Assembly: GCF_035046505.1 (NCBI RefSeq)
Contig: NC_089821.1
Location: 178,964,031-179,028,030 of the forward strand
Direction: 5' to 3'
DNA: 64,000 bases
Source of the DNA: Tiliqua scincoides
Lineage: Eukaryota > Chordata > Lepidosauria > Squamata > Scincidae
The position numbers and the translations under genes are program-made. The notes below the pieces were generated by a model. The model had not been told where the DNA came from. It did no database searches and saw nothing but the letters and a program-made list of their open reading frames with translations. Positions 10,501-20,305 of this stretch are shown here, in pieces; position 1 is the stretch's first letter; each line of letters starts with the position of its first letter.

Positions 10501-13500
10501 CATTGCCTCCCTCCTGTACAGGGAGGAAGAGCTTCCACAGCATTTGGTATAGTGCCCTGTAAAAAGTGTACTCTGGATTCTCCTAGAAAATAGCAGCCTT
10601 TGCAATTAACATAATTCTCTGCTCTGTGTTAAATGCTTCACATTTGATTGGTTCCTAATCACCTTTTTTTTAAAAAAAAGAAACAGGCCAAAACTGCATT
10701 AATAGAAGAATACAAAAAGTACAGCAATATGTTAAGCACTTGGTTATGCTAAAACAGCCCTATTAGGCATTCATAAAATCAAGACAGCTAAACCAAAAAC
10801 TTTAGCTTAACTTGGTTCATGGAGCCACTTAAATATTCAAATAAAACATTCTAGACATCTCCATTAATATTCTAAGTCTTTCACTAGCTCCAGAATAAAT
10901 CATTTACTGATTCAGTCATCTAAAAACATGATGTCCCATTATACCATTCAGCATACCTATTCATCATAACCCAAGACCAATGAGTACAGCTGTCTTACAA
11001 AGCCTACTAAATTATTGTGGTCTCAAATTTTAATTGATGAGAGTTAACAACAAGACACAAATGGCAGGGCTACTAAATACAAAACAGAACATTAGCTATT
11101 TTTCCAGATACTGAATCTGGTTTCTACTTAGTTTTATTGTTGTACTGTAATGAATGACTTGGCATTCATAAGCATAATGTATTCCAACAGATATGCTGGA
11201 ACGTTTCAGAACATTCACTACAGTTAAGAAAATAAGGAGCTATCATCTAGCAAAGTTTGTGTAGCCATAAGATGTCAAGCCAAGATTTCCATGCTAAGTC
11301 GCATCAGAACTGCTAAACACCTCCAGTTCACTCACACCTAAAAGACAGTATTATTATTATTATTATTATTAACATTAACAGTATTTATATACCGCTTTTC
11401 AACTAAAAGTTCACAAAGCGGTTTACAGAGAAAAATCAAATAACTAAATGGCTCCCTGTCCCAAAAGGGTTCACAATCTAAAAAGATGCCAAGGAATTCC
11501 AGCAGACAGCCACTTGAACAGACAGTGCTGGGGTGAAATTCAGACACAAAATAGAAAGGCTCCATTACAAAGTCTCATGTGTCCTCAGCAAAGCAGGAAT
11601 GCAATCAATACCTGGAAGATTTTCTGGTACTCTGGAACCTTGTTTGCGACCTGCCTGCGAGAAGCAGTGCTTATGGTTCTCTGGGGAATGTGGCGAAGAG
11701 CCTGCAACAGAAACACAAAGTACTAAATGTTTTTTCTTCAAAGCTGCAATCCCATGCATACTTACTCGAATACAGCGCAACAGTATGGTTTGGAATAACC
11801 GTGGTTAGTGAGAATGCCAATGCACATAAAATTGCTAGTTACTGTACCCTGAAACTAAATGGAAAGGAGGTGATGACCACGTACAATGGAAAAAGTGTTC
11901 AAGTCTATACAGTACTACTCCAAAAAAGCCAATTGTGCTTAGTAATTTGAAGTACATTTGAACCAAGTCTCAGGGTTAACTAGATTTTTACACACACCCA
12001 CTCATTCATTCTCAGGGTTAACCAGATTTTATTTAAAATTCTCCAGCAAATATAGTGACAACATTTTCTGTTTTTTTAAAAAGTGTTTTGGCTTGTGTGG
12101 GCAGCATCCACAGGCAGTCTATATACAGGTTTTTTTCCCATGGGATTGTGGCTTCCAGATATTCTACAGCTTGGTACTCAACAAAAAGAGAGCCAAAGAT
12201 AAGCTAACGTGGCAATATGCATATCTCTAGTAAGGCAACTTTCCTTGTGACAAAGAACACACAGCGAAAGTGAAGGATCTTGAGGATAAATCAAATGAGA
12301 GTTCACTTGAGACAGGGTCCTAAGCCTAACCACTGCACCACACTGATTCTCTGGAATACCCATCCATCCATGATGATCTATGGGCTAGATAGGGTTGGTA
12401 GTGTTAAAAAATGGAACCAAAAAACCTGTCATCCCATTGAAGCAGCGTAGTAAACCAAGTCTAAAATTTATCTGAGTATCCCAGATAATTATCAGTGAGT
12501 AATTGCACAGGCTGCACATGTGTATAATGTAACAAACCAACATGCATATGTAAACAGTAGCCTCTCTCTTTTTAGTCTTCCACAGAATCAATTTAAGGCT
12601 TGTGTCTTCACAGATGGATTAGGAGCCAGAAATGAGTGATAGCAATGCTGCCATGGTCATTTGGCTGTACAGTTTGAGCCAGAGTGAGGGTCCTTAATGA
12701 AGTAAATTCCATTGGAGAGTCTGGCTTTGTAGAAGTTGCCTCTGCAAAGTCCCCTGATCTGTGGGGACTTCGCAGAGGCAACTTCTCCAAAGCTAGTGGG
12801 TCCCCCAAATCTCTGACCCATCTACCTGCTCTCCTCTCCATTGCTCTCTGCTTTTCCTCGCCTCACTTCCTCTTTTGCTTTCACCATCTTTCAAAACTGT
12901 CCATCCTCTCCCAACTGTAGGTGGCAGGAGAGGATGGGCAGCAAATGGCATGACAACCGGCCTGGAAGGAAGGAAAGTGCAGAACAATATAGTAGAAGTA
13001 CATCTATTTGTGGCCAGGAGAGGTCCACAGCCACATTCACCCACCCCTCTTGGCTGTTGAGCTCTTGAAGGTGGGTGCCATCTTATCAACTGGGCTTTGA
13101 ACTGGGTCCTAGGTCTCAACAAGTTAAAGACCACTGATTTAAAGAACTCTAAATTTTCAAGGGACAACAACAGACTCTGACCAGAAAAAGCAGCTAAAGG
13201 GCCAAAAACTAAAATCAAAGTAAGTGCCACATACCTGCCAAGTGCCTAACACAATCTGGGCTGCAAAAAGACTGTTACCAACTGCCATTTGCTGAAACAT
13301 GCAAACTACCAAGAATATGGAGTCCGGAACAGGAACCAAGAGCACCAACTCCTGTTCAATGGGGGGGGGGGGTTCCATGTCAAATCATCACACTGTTTCA
13401 TCTGAGCTCTAGATTTTATGAAATTTTTGTTTATATTTATATTTTATAAAATATTTATATATTTTATTCATGTTTATTTATGAAATTTGGGGTGCTTATT

Positions 13501-14195
13501 TGCCCTCTGGTGTAATGCCCCCCCCAAAAAAGATTCCAATTTTTAGCAGCCCATGTTCATTCTGTGAAATCTTCTAGCTATGTCAACGTTCAAAATTTTA
13601 TATTTGAAGAAGAAATGGCATGCTAGGGATGCTTCAACCAGGTGCAGCGCAGGCACCAGTGGAAGGCACAGAGCCAGGAGGATCTCCCCATAAAGCTCTT
13701 TGACTGGGTTTCCATGTGACAAGCAACACTGTGGCTTTCGTTTTTTAAAATTTCAGTTGAAAATTTTAAAATCAGTTCTCTCAAAAACTGGCACTTTAAA
13801 CACTGGGAGGGTCCCTGCAGCCTTTCCAAGCCCCACCAGGGAAGCCCTGGACTTCAAGGCAGGCAGACCGGCGGCAGGCAGGCAGCAGGTCTGGCAGGCA
13901 AGCAGGTAGGCTGGCTAGCAGCAGGTAGGTAGGTCGGCCGGCAGGTAGGCAGGCAGGCGCGTGCCCACAAGCAGAGCCTCGAGCCCCCGCTTGGGCCCCC
14001 TCCCATCTCGCGCTGCTCGCTCCCCCCGCCGCGAAGGGCCAGTCGAAGGGGGGGGCAGGGAGCGAGGACTGCAGGCAGCTCTCTGACCTGCCGCGCGCCG
14101 CCGACCACGCCCCAACGGTCCCCCGCTAACGGTTTCCCAACTGCCCAGCGCCACAAACCCCTCCCCCCGCAACCCACCAAAAGGTTTCGCAGCAT
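7505..14195 (-). CDS. COX7A2: COX7A2, cytochrome c oxidase subunit 7A2 (whole coding span, four exons)
   Basis: This gene encodes a nuclear-coded supernumerary subunit of mitochondrial complex IV, a single-span inner-membrane protein that stabilises the oxidase and its dimer or supercomplex contacts. The exons 14178-14195, 11612-11701, 9183-9267 and 7505-7563 join in frame with GT-AG borders to give 83 residues, equal to the human length. Residues 1-23 (MLRNLLALRHIPQRTISTAS then RRQ) form an Arg/Ser-rich, acid-free mitochondrial presequence. The family core NKVPEYQKIFQ, then IPVYLKGG and DALLYR, follows at residues 26-56. A hydrophobic helix covers about 57-78, and the C terminus is PKKQK. 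The membrane helix differs noticeably from the human sequence as I remember it. COX7A1 is the main alternative; the MLRNLLALR start, the RRTIS-type presequence and the TMEM30A neighbour favour COX7A2. No stop or frame break is present. Confidence 0.96.
7638..7693. repeat. perfect 28-bp tandem duplication
   Basis: A 28-base unit beginning CACAACCTCTCCTAC and ending GAGATATAT is repeated once with no mismatch. The lack of divergence points to a recent duplication or slippage event. Confidence 0.9.
8534..9056. mobile_element. large palindromic MITE with TAA flanks
   Basis: TAA stands at both ends (8534-8536 and 9054-9056). The left end reads GGACACAATCCTTATC and the right end reads TAGGACTGGGCTG, related inverted termini. 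The interior is GC-rich with several short inverted repeats around GCTGGCACAAGTC and GTGCTAGCC. It has no coding capacity and resembles the 3-bp-TSD family found through the window, but with a longer core. Confidence 0.6.
9183..9267 (-). CDS. COX7A2: COX7A2 coding exon 3
   Basis: It encodes residues 37-64 plus the first base of Gly65. It opens EDNGIPVYLKGG, then TTDALLYR and the start of the membrane helix LTMGLSVF. The acceptor is TAG above 9267; the donor is G|GTAAG at 9182. Confidence 0.96.
9268..11611 (-). other. COX7A2: COX7A2 intron 2
   Basis: The donor is GTATTG just below 11612 and the acceptor AG at 9269-9268. Apart from the LINE/SINE tail at 11349-11535 it is mostly AT-rich single-copy-looking sequence, and I recognise no other feature between 9270 and 11340. 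Confidence 0.85.
11349..11535 (-). mobile_element. LINE/SINE 3' tail with (ATT)n
   Basis: This is the reverse complement of the body seen at 6965-7203: it carries TATATACCGCTTTTCAACT, CACAAAGCGGTTTACAGAG and TCCCTGTCCCAAAAGGG. The (ATT)n run at 11349-11370 is the tail microsatellite. It inserted into COX7A2 intron 2, about 75 bases from exon 2. Confidence 0.75.
11612..11701 (-). CDS. COX7A2: COX7A2 coding exon 2
   Basis: It encodes residues 7-36: the rest of the presequence (ALRHIPQRTISTASRRQ) and the start of the mature chain (VANKVPEYQKIFQ). It is exactly 30 codons, phase 0 at both ends. The acceptor is TTGCAG; the donor is CAG|GTATTG. Confidence 0.96.
12295..12352 (-). mobile_element. tRNA-derived SINE head fragment
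   Basis: The minus strand reads CAGTGTGGTGCAGTGGTTAG, which resembles the A-box region of squamate tRNA-derived SINEs. The body is not preserved. Confidence 0.4.
12723..12794. repeat. near-perfect inverted repeat, 32-bp arms, 8-bp loop
   Basis: Bases 12723-12754 pair with 12763-12794. The inner 23 pairs (12732-12754 with 12763-12785) have one mismatch. The outer nine add one mismatch and one G-T pair. It would form a stable hairpin in COX7A2 pre-mRNA. It may be the whole of a small fold-back transposon or a local inverted duplication. Confidence 0.85.
13856..13962. repeat. GGCA/GGTA tetranucleotide-rich repeat
   Basis: Imperfect GGCAGGCA and GGTAGGTA units are mixed with GGCCGGC. This is low-complexity sequence at the edge of the COX7A2 CpG island; open frames over it are composition artefacts. 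Confidence 0.8.
14178..14195 (-). CDS. COX7A2: COX7A2 coding exon 1
   Basis: It encodes MLRNLL only, followed by the donor GTGGGT. The start was chosen because these six residues equal the known COX7A2 N terminus and the exon joins exon 2 in phase 0 at ALR. It lies inside the CpG island. Confidence 0.95.
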
Positions 14196-14273
14196 CTCGG
14201 CCGGCTTCGCTTCACCTCACTCCTCCGGGCAAGGGCAACGGAAAAGGAAGCCTCTTTCCGCTCGCCACCGAGC

Positions 14274-14281
14274 GACGTCAC
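14274..14281. promoter_or_regulatory. COX7A2: CRE-like site (CGACGTCA)
   Basis: Seven of eight bases match the palindromic CREB/ATF consensus TGACGTCA. It lies about 80 bases upstream of the COX7A2 ATG. Motif match only. Confidence 0.4.
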
Positions 14282-14330
14282 AGGGTAGCCTAGAGGTGCG
14301 AGTGACAGTCGAGACGACGCGCGGCGATGA

Positions 14331-14338
14331 ACTTCCGG
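14331..14338 (-). promoter_or_regulatory. COX7A2: ETS/GABP-type site (CCGGAAGT)
   Basis: It is a full CCGGAAGT on the gene strand, 136 bases above the ATG. GABP (NRF-2) sites are a known hallmark of nuclear cytochrome oxidase gene promoters. Confidence 0.5.
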
Positions 14339-15090
14339 GGAGAAAGCAAAAGCCGCCGTGAGGGACGGCTGTCCTGGAACGCAGAAGGGCGTCGCTCTGG
14401 CGCTCGCGGCTCTATGATCAAAGTGTTCCAAAGTCTGCGTGGGAAGCCTGAGGGGGCGTAGCATGCTGACAGCGGGAAGCGCCACTAAAGCCTGCGCTGC
14501 GAATATTTTTTAAAATCTCTATGACCTAAGGTGGCCTAGAGCGCCCCGCATCAGAGCATAGAGCCACGCGGCTGAGGAGAGCAAGAGCGTCGCGCCTCAA
14601 TTGTCCAGACATTCTAGAACCTTAGACAAGAAGTGAAGCAGTTGGCTGCAGGCTGGAGAGGAGGTCAGGCAGCTTCCTGATAAGAACAGCAGTTGCTGCC
14701 CAGGGCCTGTCCACTAGAAGGCTCTTGCATACAGAGTGACCAACAGGGGGGTGGGTGGCTGGGTGGAGGCCAGCCTCTAAAATAGGTTGCAAGTAGGTAT
14801 GGGAAACATGGGTCAGTGCAGGGCATGGGGACAAGCCTGTGAGCTGCTGTGCTTAGCCACGTGAAATGGCTCAAGGGCTGCTCACGCCAAAGCCATGGAG
14901 GGGGATCAGAGCTCGTAGAGCCAGAGGTGTTCTTGAACATGATTTTTTCCACAGATTTCATTCTCACCCCCACAGGACAAAAAGCTGGGTGAGGTGGTTT
15001 TTATGCCAAGGGTGCACTTCTATAAATCATTGTTTATATACCACTTTTCTTTTTTCTTACAATCATACTTTAATCGCTTTAAAAGTATAC

Positions 15091-15266
15091 TCAGGGCCCA
15101 ACCCAATCCCATTTTCCAGGCCTGGTGCAGCAATGGGGTGTGCACTGCATCCTGCAGTGGGGAGAGACACAGAGGCCTCTTCCACGTATGAGAATATTTG
15201 TCCTTTAGCTCAAGGCAGCAGTGCAGCTGCACCACTGCTGGAAAATTGGATAGGATTGCAGCCTCA
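15091..15266. mobile_element. palindromic MITE with TCA flanks
   Basis: The left end GGGCCCAACCCAATCCC and right end TGGATAGGATTGCAGCC are inverted relatives, with TCA at 15091-15093 and 15264-15266. The internal motif TGTGCACTGCATCCTGCAGT ties it to the copies at 373-556 and 38745-38929. Confidence 0.65.
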
Positions 15267-15359
15267 CAGCCCAATCCTAGCCACACTTTCCTGGGAGTAA
15301 ACCCCATTGACTCTAATGGGACTTACTTCTGAGTAGACATGCATAGGACTGGGCTGTCA
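15264..15359. mobile_element. short (about 90 bp) palindromic MITE
   Basis: It reads CAGCCCAATCCTAGCC to CATAGGACTGGGCTG with TCA on each side (15264-15266 and 15357-15359), so it shares its left TCA with the neighbouring element. The centre is a fold-back of TTACTTCTGAGTAGAC type. This is the commonest repeat in the window. Confidence 0.75.
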
Positions 15360-15599
15360 GTCAGCAAATGCAAACACAATCATTTTTTATTTTATCTAAC
15401 TTTTTTCCTTTTAGTGTGCCTTGCTGATACTTTTTCTTTAATAAATAAATGAATTTTTAAAAAGACAATCATTACCCCACAACACCCCCCACTGCAACCC
15501 ATTTTTGAAAGAAAAGTGTTTTTTTTATAAAAACAAGAAGTGCAGGAAGCACTCTCGTGTTTTTATTTCCTTATCACAGAAGAATTTCTGAAGAATTAA

Positions 15600-15672
15600 A
15601 AGGTAGCATATCAATACATATGATATGTATGTATCATATGTATACATATGATATGTATGTGTGATATGTACC
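15600..15672. repeat. AT-rich imperfect tandem and palindromic repeat
   Basis: Repeated CATATGATATGTATG units in alternating orientation make a cruciform-prone block. No gene or transposon end is attached. Confidence 0.8.
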
Positions 15673-16076
15673 AATACACAACTCCTTAACAGCTAATTGC
15701 AGGTGAACAGAGCATCATAAATACAGTTCTTTTCAGATCCCAATATAGACTCCAGGCTTCTGCAGAGGCAACTTTTAATCAGAGTCCTACACAGAACTGA
15801 AGACACGTAGCATTGATCTTGCAGGACAGTGGATCTAGGATTTATATTGCAATTTCTAAATGCCTATTTAGTATATACAAGTTTGGTACTAGCCACAGTA
15901 AAATATCTCCCAACTTGAAGGCAAGACCTCCTAATTCCCCAGTTACACACAACTTGTCTTTGTACTGCTTTACAGCTATTGCTGCAGCTAACCCCACAAT
16001 CACTTTTAAAATCAGTTAATATCTAACTATTGGCATCTAGCACTTTCCTCCAAAATAGATGAACAGTTTTGTAGAC

Positions 16077-16170
16077 TAAGGGCACAATCCTAACCAGGTC
16101 TACTCAGAAGTAAGTCCAATTTTGTTCAGTGGGACTTACTCTCAGGAAAGTGTGGTTAGGATTGCAGCCA
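16077..16170. mobile_element. short palindromic MITE
   Basis: The left end is TAAGGGCACAATCCTAACC and the right end is GTGGTTAGGATTGCAGCC. The fold-back centre contains TACTCAGAAGTAAGTCC and GGGACTTACTCTCAGG. Same family as 15264-15359. Confidence 0.75.
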
Positions 16171-17145
16171 AAGGCAATCTTTAGAAAACCTTTCTTGACA
16201 TTTAGTGTCATATTTTTGTCCAATGCTTCCAAATGGGCTTCTAGTTCTTGGAGAGTCTGCCTTTAACAGGGAAGAGGACATGTTGTCAAGTAATGCGTTT
16301 GGGACTACAGCATCAGATTTTATATTCTTTAGTTACTTAGGCATTGCTATAATATTCAAGAAACAGAGCAGGTGTTTCCTGGAGCTTTCAAGCTTCTATG
16401 ATAAATTAAACTTAAAACAGGAGACATGAAAGTCATATATATGACAAAATGGAACACTGTTTCCTGGAGCATATTATACAGTTGAAGCCATAACACTAAA
16501 CACTGCTCCTAAAGACTGTTGCAAAGGTTCAGGTACTAGATACACCTGACATGAAAAACATGTTGATGGTTGCTGTAGTATGACCTTTAGCTATGAGAAA
16601 TACCAAACAGGTAATGCAATCTTTTTCCTGAGATTAAGTCCTATCCACTAAAAATATCATCTTTCCTGTCAAACAGTGTTTTCTTTCACAACATGTACAT
16701 GGTCAATCCTTTGTACTTGACTACGTAAGGTTGAAGCTATGCCATCAATTTTAACAAAAAATAAGCTGGCTTAAGCTGAAAGTGAGTTACAAGATTCACA
16801 AGTTATTGATTTTGATACAAGTCAAACAAGTCATTGTTTAGGCAAGCCTTGTTTGACAGGTAACAGCCCCCAAAACCATCCTATCCAGCTTTTCGACAAT
16901 AGACATGGCTGCCACCTAATTATCCATAAATGAAACTGGCAAGAACTGTATGTTCCAAAGTGAGTTTCTTTCAGCAGTATGTTTATGTTTTGCTTATTGA
17001 GTTAACGGTTATGAGTCTCACTCTGGAAAAGAAACACAAAGAATCTGCTGCAGTGCAAACCTAGGTACTGCTATTCAGAATTATCTCACTAGGCTATGAG
17101 GAATGTGCATAATGGATCTCAGTATAAGGCTACAATCCTATACAC

Positions 17146-17518
17146 CAGAGGTTCCCAAACTGGCGCATCGTGACACCCCAGCCAGAGAAGCCCTGCAGCT
17201 GCCCCCCTTTAGGGGTGGAGTGACAGCAACTGCTGCAACAGAGGGTTTTTCCAACTTAGCTGGATGCTGCTATGGCTCTCTGGAGGGACTGGGGAGCCTG
17301 CAACCCACTCTGTAGCCCCTCCCAGCAGCTTCAAAATGCTGTTAAAAGGGGAAAAAAACCACTTCCTGTTTTTGTCACAAAACCAGAAGTGCTTTTTCAG
17401 AAAAAATTTTCCATAAACTGGAAAAACCCCTTCCTTCCCCAGCAGCAGCACAATTGTCCCAAACCCTCCCCCACAAACAGGGGTTCCCAAATGCTCCCTG
17501 AAAGTTTGGAAACCTCTG
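17146..17518. mobile_element. hAT-type non-autonomous element with 8-bp TSD
   Basis: The termini CAGAGGTTCCCAAACTGG and the inverted end AAAGTTTGGAAACCTCTG match well. Flanks CTATACAC (17138-17145) and CTACACAC (17519-17526) agree at 7 of 8 bases. The 373-bp interior has no open transposase frame. Confidence 0.85.
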
Positions 17519-17768
17519 CTACACACACTTGTGTGGGAGTAGAAGTGATAGGGGCCGCTGCTGACCATGATATAGAAGCGCGATTGAAATTATGATCCCA
17601 AAGTGCCTGACTTGAAAACAATGATTGTATCCAAACAGATTAAAAGGAATGTAGGTGACACAGTGCTAAGCGAAGTAACGTATGAGTGCTTCCCCACATT
17701 ACCGATTTCTACAGCAACTTATCCGATCAGGTGACCTTGATGCCAGAGGTGAAGGTAAGGAGAGCAAT

Positions 17769-17985
17769 TTAGGGCGCAATCCTAACCCCTTATGTCAGTG
17801 CTTTCAAGCACTGGCATAGCGGTTCCAATGGGACGTGTGCTGCATCCTGCAGTTGGGTGGCACTCACAGAGGCCTCCTCAAAGTAAGGGAATGTTTGTTC
17901 CCTTACCTCGAAACTGCACTGCCCTTATGTCAGTGCTTTCTAGCACTGGGGTTAGGATTGCGTAAGGGGTTAGGATTGCGCTCTC
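17769..17985. mobile_element. palindromic MITE (AGGGCGCAATCC type)
   Basis: The left end is AGGGCGCAATCCTAACCCC. At the right end the block GGGGTTAGGATTGCG appears twice in a row (17947-17980), an internal terminal duplication not seen in the sister copies at 54046, 56492 and 57518. The interior holds GGGACGTGTGCTGCATCC. Confidence 0.7.
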
Positions 17986-17999
17986 TGTCAAATTTCAGG

Positions 18000-20111
18000 C
18001 TACGAGCATTTTAAGAAGCAACCAAACCAGCTGGGCCACTGTTTAAACTAGCCTGATTTCAAATCAACAGATTTATGTTTAGATGGAACAAATTCATATT
18101 AAATCCAAGTATTTCATGCTTAGCCACTTAAACACCACATGAAAAATGAACGAAATAAATCATTCTATCATTCTCTTAGCTTCTAACAAAGGGATATCGT
18201 AACCATTATTAATTCTGTTCAGGAAACACAGGCACTCATTTCTAAATAGTCATAAGCAATTGAACACTGTAGTACTGGCCTTCAGACTGAAACACTATAG
18301 TGAACTCTACAATTCCATTGTATTCAACTTTGGAGAGAAAGAGAATACATTTTAAACATCCTGTGTATATTACTTGTTGTTTTGTTTTTGAAAATGAAGT
18401 AGAAAATTCAACATATGATCTAGTTTGTTGCCTTCTTCATAAGACAGAGAGCAATTGATCCAAAACCTTTAATCAGACTTTCACAAAAGATCAGAACATG
18501 TGTTTTTGTGTTGCAGATAGATGGGTATGTAACCAATGGAACAGCTCTTTGCTAAAGTTAATGAGATTCTTAGAACTAAGATGACAGAGTTCATTTCTTG
18601 CTTTGGAGATCACCTTACATAACTGATCCTTTTAAAAAATACTTAATTTATTTATGTAATTCTTTGTTCCCAGAACACATTATTTCTGTTGACACAGTGG
18701 GATGTTTAACTTAGTTTTCTATGAATAGTAGGTGTTTTCTCTGTACCTGCTATAAGGTTTCCCAGCTTTGAAATTCCTTATATGGAGTTATTTCCATACT
18801 CATCTTTACTGTATAATCTTTGAGAACCAAAGAAATAAGTAAAATCATGTGGCAAGAGACTTACAATTCAGAGCATCAATCAACTACAGATTATATGGTG
18901 GCTTTCTGAATTATTCTTTTTCTAGTGCTATGTTCTTGATTATCACCATAGACTGAGCTATATTAGAAGATACATTTTTGCCAATGCTGTGATTTCACAA
19001 ACAAATGACAGAATTTATTCAATCGTGAACATTCAGATCAACAAACCAGCTGCATGGAAAAGGACCTCCAAATATATAGCAATGTCACTGGAATGGATTC
19101 TTATAATCCGGCCATCTTTGAAAATTCAGATGTGAAAATCCTACCACAGCAACCTTCAGTTTACTTGTATGGCAAACTTAAGTTACTTTGTATTACCTCA
19201 AGTACTTGACTTAAGGAGCTGGAACACAGTCCAGAGTAAGTTTAATTTTTCTTCCCCACTGAAAAATACTAAAAGGAATATGATGAATTCATAAAATCCT
19301 TGCTGTGAACCTGAGCAAAATGACGCTTCTGTACTGACACACACTGTGTACCTGATTTCAGAACAGATCCTCTCCATTTCTGCTGGAGACATAAGAGGTT
19401 CAGACCACACAAGTGCCAGGCATAAGACAAAACTACATGTAAAATTTAAAGTAAGAGTTTTATATATCGCAATTGACTCCTTGTGGAAGTTGCTTTTCAA
19501 ATCATTGGTCAACAAGTATGGTTTTTGTTGCAATGATTCACATGCCAGACAAATTGTTGGAACATATTGTGACATCTGAACATGAAATTGGGCTCAATTA
19601 CAGACTGAATTGTACAAGTTTAATACAGTAAACATTTCGGCAAGGAATGTAAAGCCCATGCATGCAATCCATTGTGACAGAATAAGCATCTTTCTTCCAA
19701 ATGCACCAATACATCTTGCCTCCTTGAAATATATTAAGCTACTTTATCTTAAACATACTCTCACTGTACAGTCTATACACAGTATTGACTGTGTAAAGCA
19801 CACAACTAGACATTACAAAGCACACAAACTAGAAGCAGATGCATTAGGCAAGGAAAGACTATATGCACATCATGGCATCTGTCCAGCAAGAGGCAAACCT
19901 CAATAATCTTCTCATCAGCACTGTTTTATACAGCTAATTTTTATATCCATTATCTTCAAGTTAATCCACTGTAAGGGAAACAAAGGCTTCAGATATACTT
20001 ATGCATTCTGTGTCAGAAGCAACATTTACCAGGGCTAGAGCTTTCAGAAGCTGTGTCCACTCTGGACTGGCCTTGATGCACATGCAGCACATGTGACCTG
20101 GAAGGGCATGA
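18000..20111 (-). other. TMEM30A: probable long 3' UTR of TMEM30A
   Basis: Sequence below the TMEM30A stop has no recognisable transposon for about 2.1 kb, unlike the spacer beyond 17985, which suggests transcribed and constrained sequence. Candidate poly(A) signals on the minus strand lie at 19019-19014 and 18652-18647. TMEM30A has a long 3' UTR in mammals (from memory). The true end is not determined. Confidence 0.45.
19014..19019 (-). terminator. TMEM30A: candidate poly(A) signal, TMEM30A
   Basis: AATAAA on the gene strand, about 1.1 kb below the stop codon. Another AATAAA lies at 18652-18647. Either or both could be used. Confidence 0.35.
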
Positions 20112-20305
20112 CTAATTAGGAATATCTGCACTATTGTTCCGATTTCCATATTTGTGATGAATGATTAACAGCACTACTCCAAGGAAAAAGCAAATCGAGC
20201 CAACAGTTATGTAGGCAATGCCCAGAAACGGATTTTTGCCTCCAATCCATGAAATGGTGCTCAAGATCATCCGTTTTCGTCCATCAAAGCTATGCACAGG
20301 ATAAT
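20112..20305 (-). CDS. TMEM30A: TMEM30A coding exon 7
   Basis: It encodes the end of Asn319 to residue 382 and [22 protein letters not shown], then TM2 ([19 protein letters not shown]) and the tail [15 protein letters not shown]. The acceptor is TTCAG|AT. Confidence 0.97.

Larger units (their letters stand above)
11702..14177 (-). other. COX7A2: COX7A2 intron 1
   Basis: The donor is GTGGGT at 14177 and the acceptor AG at 11703-11702. Features inside are a tRNA-type SINE scrap (12295-12352), a strong hairpin (12723-12794), a run of 12 G at 13361-13372, and GGCA/GGTA repeats (13856-13962). Other parts show nothing recognisable. Confidence 0.85.
13930..14610 (-). promoter_or_regulatory. COX7A2: CpG-island promoter and 5' UTR of COX7A2
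   Basis: It is GC-rich with abundant CpG (for example 13970-14110 and 14190-14400), surrounding the ATG at 14195. No TATA box is evident upstream, which is usual for mitochondrial housekeeping genes. The transcription start should lie a few tens of bases above 14195. The exact start cannot be read from sequence. Confidence 0.8.
14611..18000. other. intergenic region between COX7A2 and TMEM30A
   Basis: No exon is visible. Repeats listed separately occupy 15091-15359, 15600-15672, 16077-16170, 17146-17518 and 17769-17985. Stretches 14611-15090, 15673-16076 and 16171-17137 show nothing recognisable. Confidence 0.7.
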
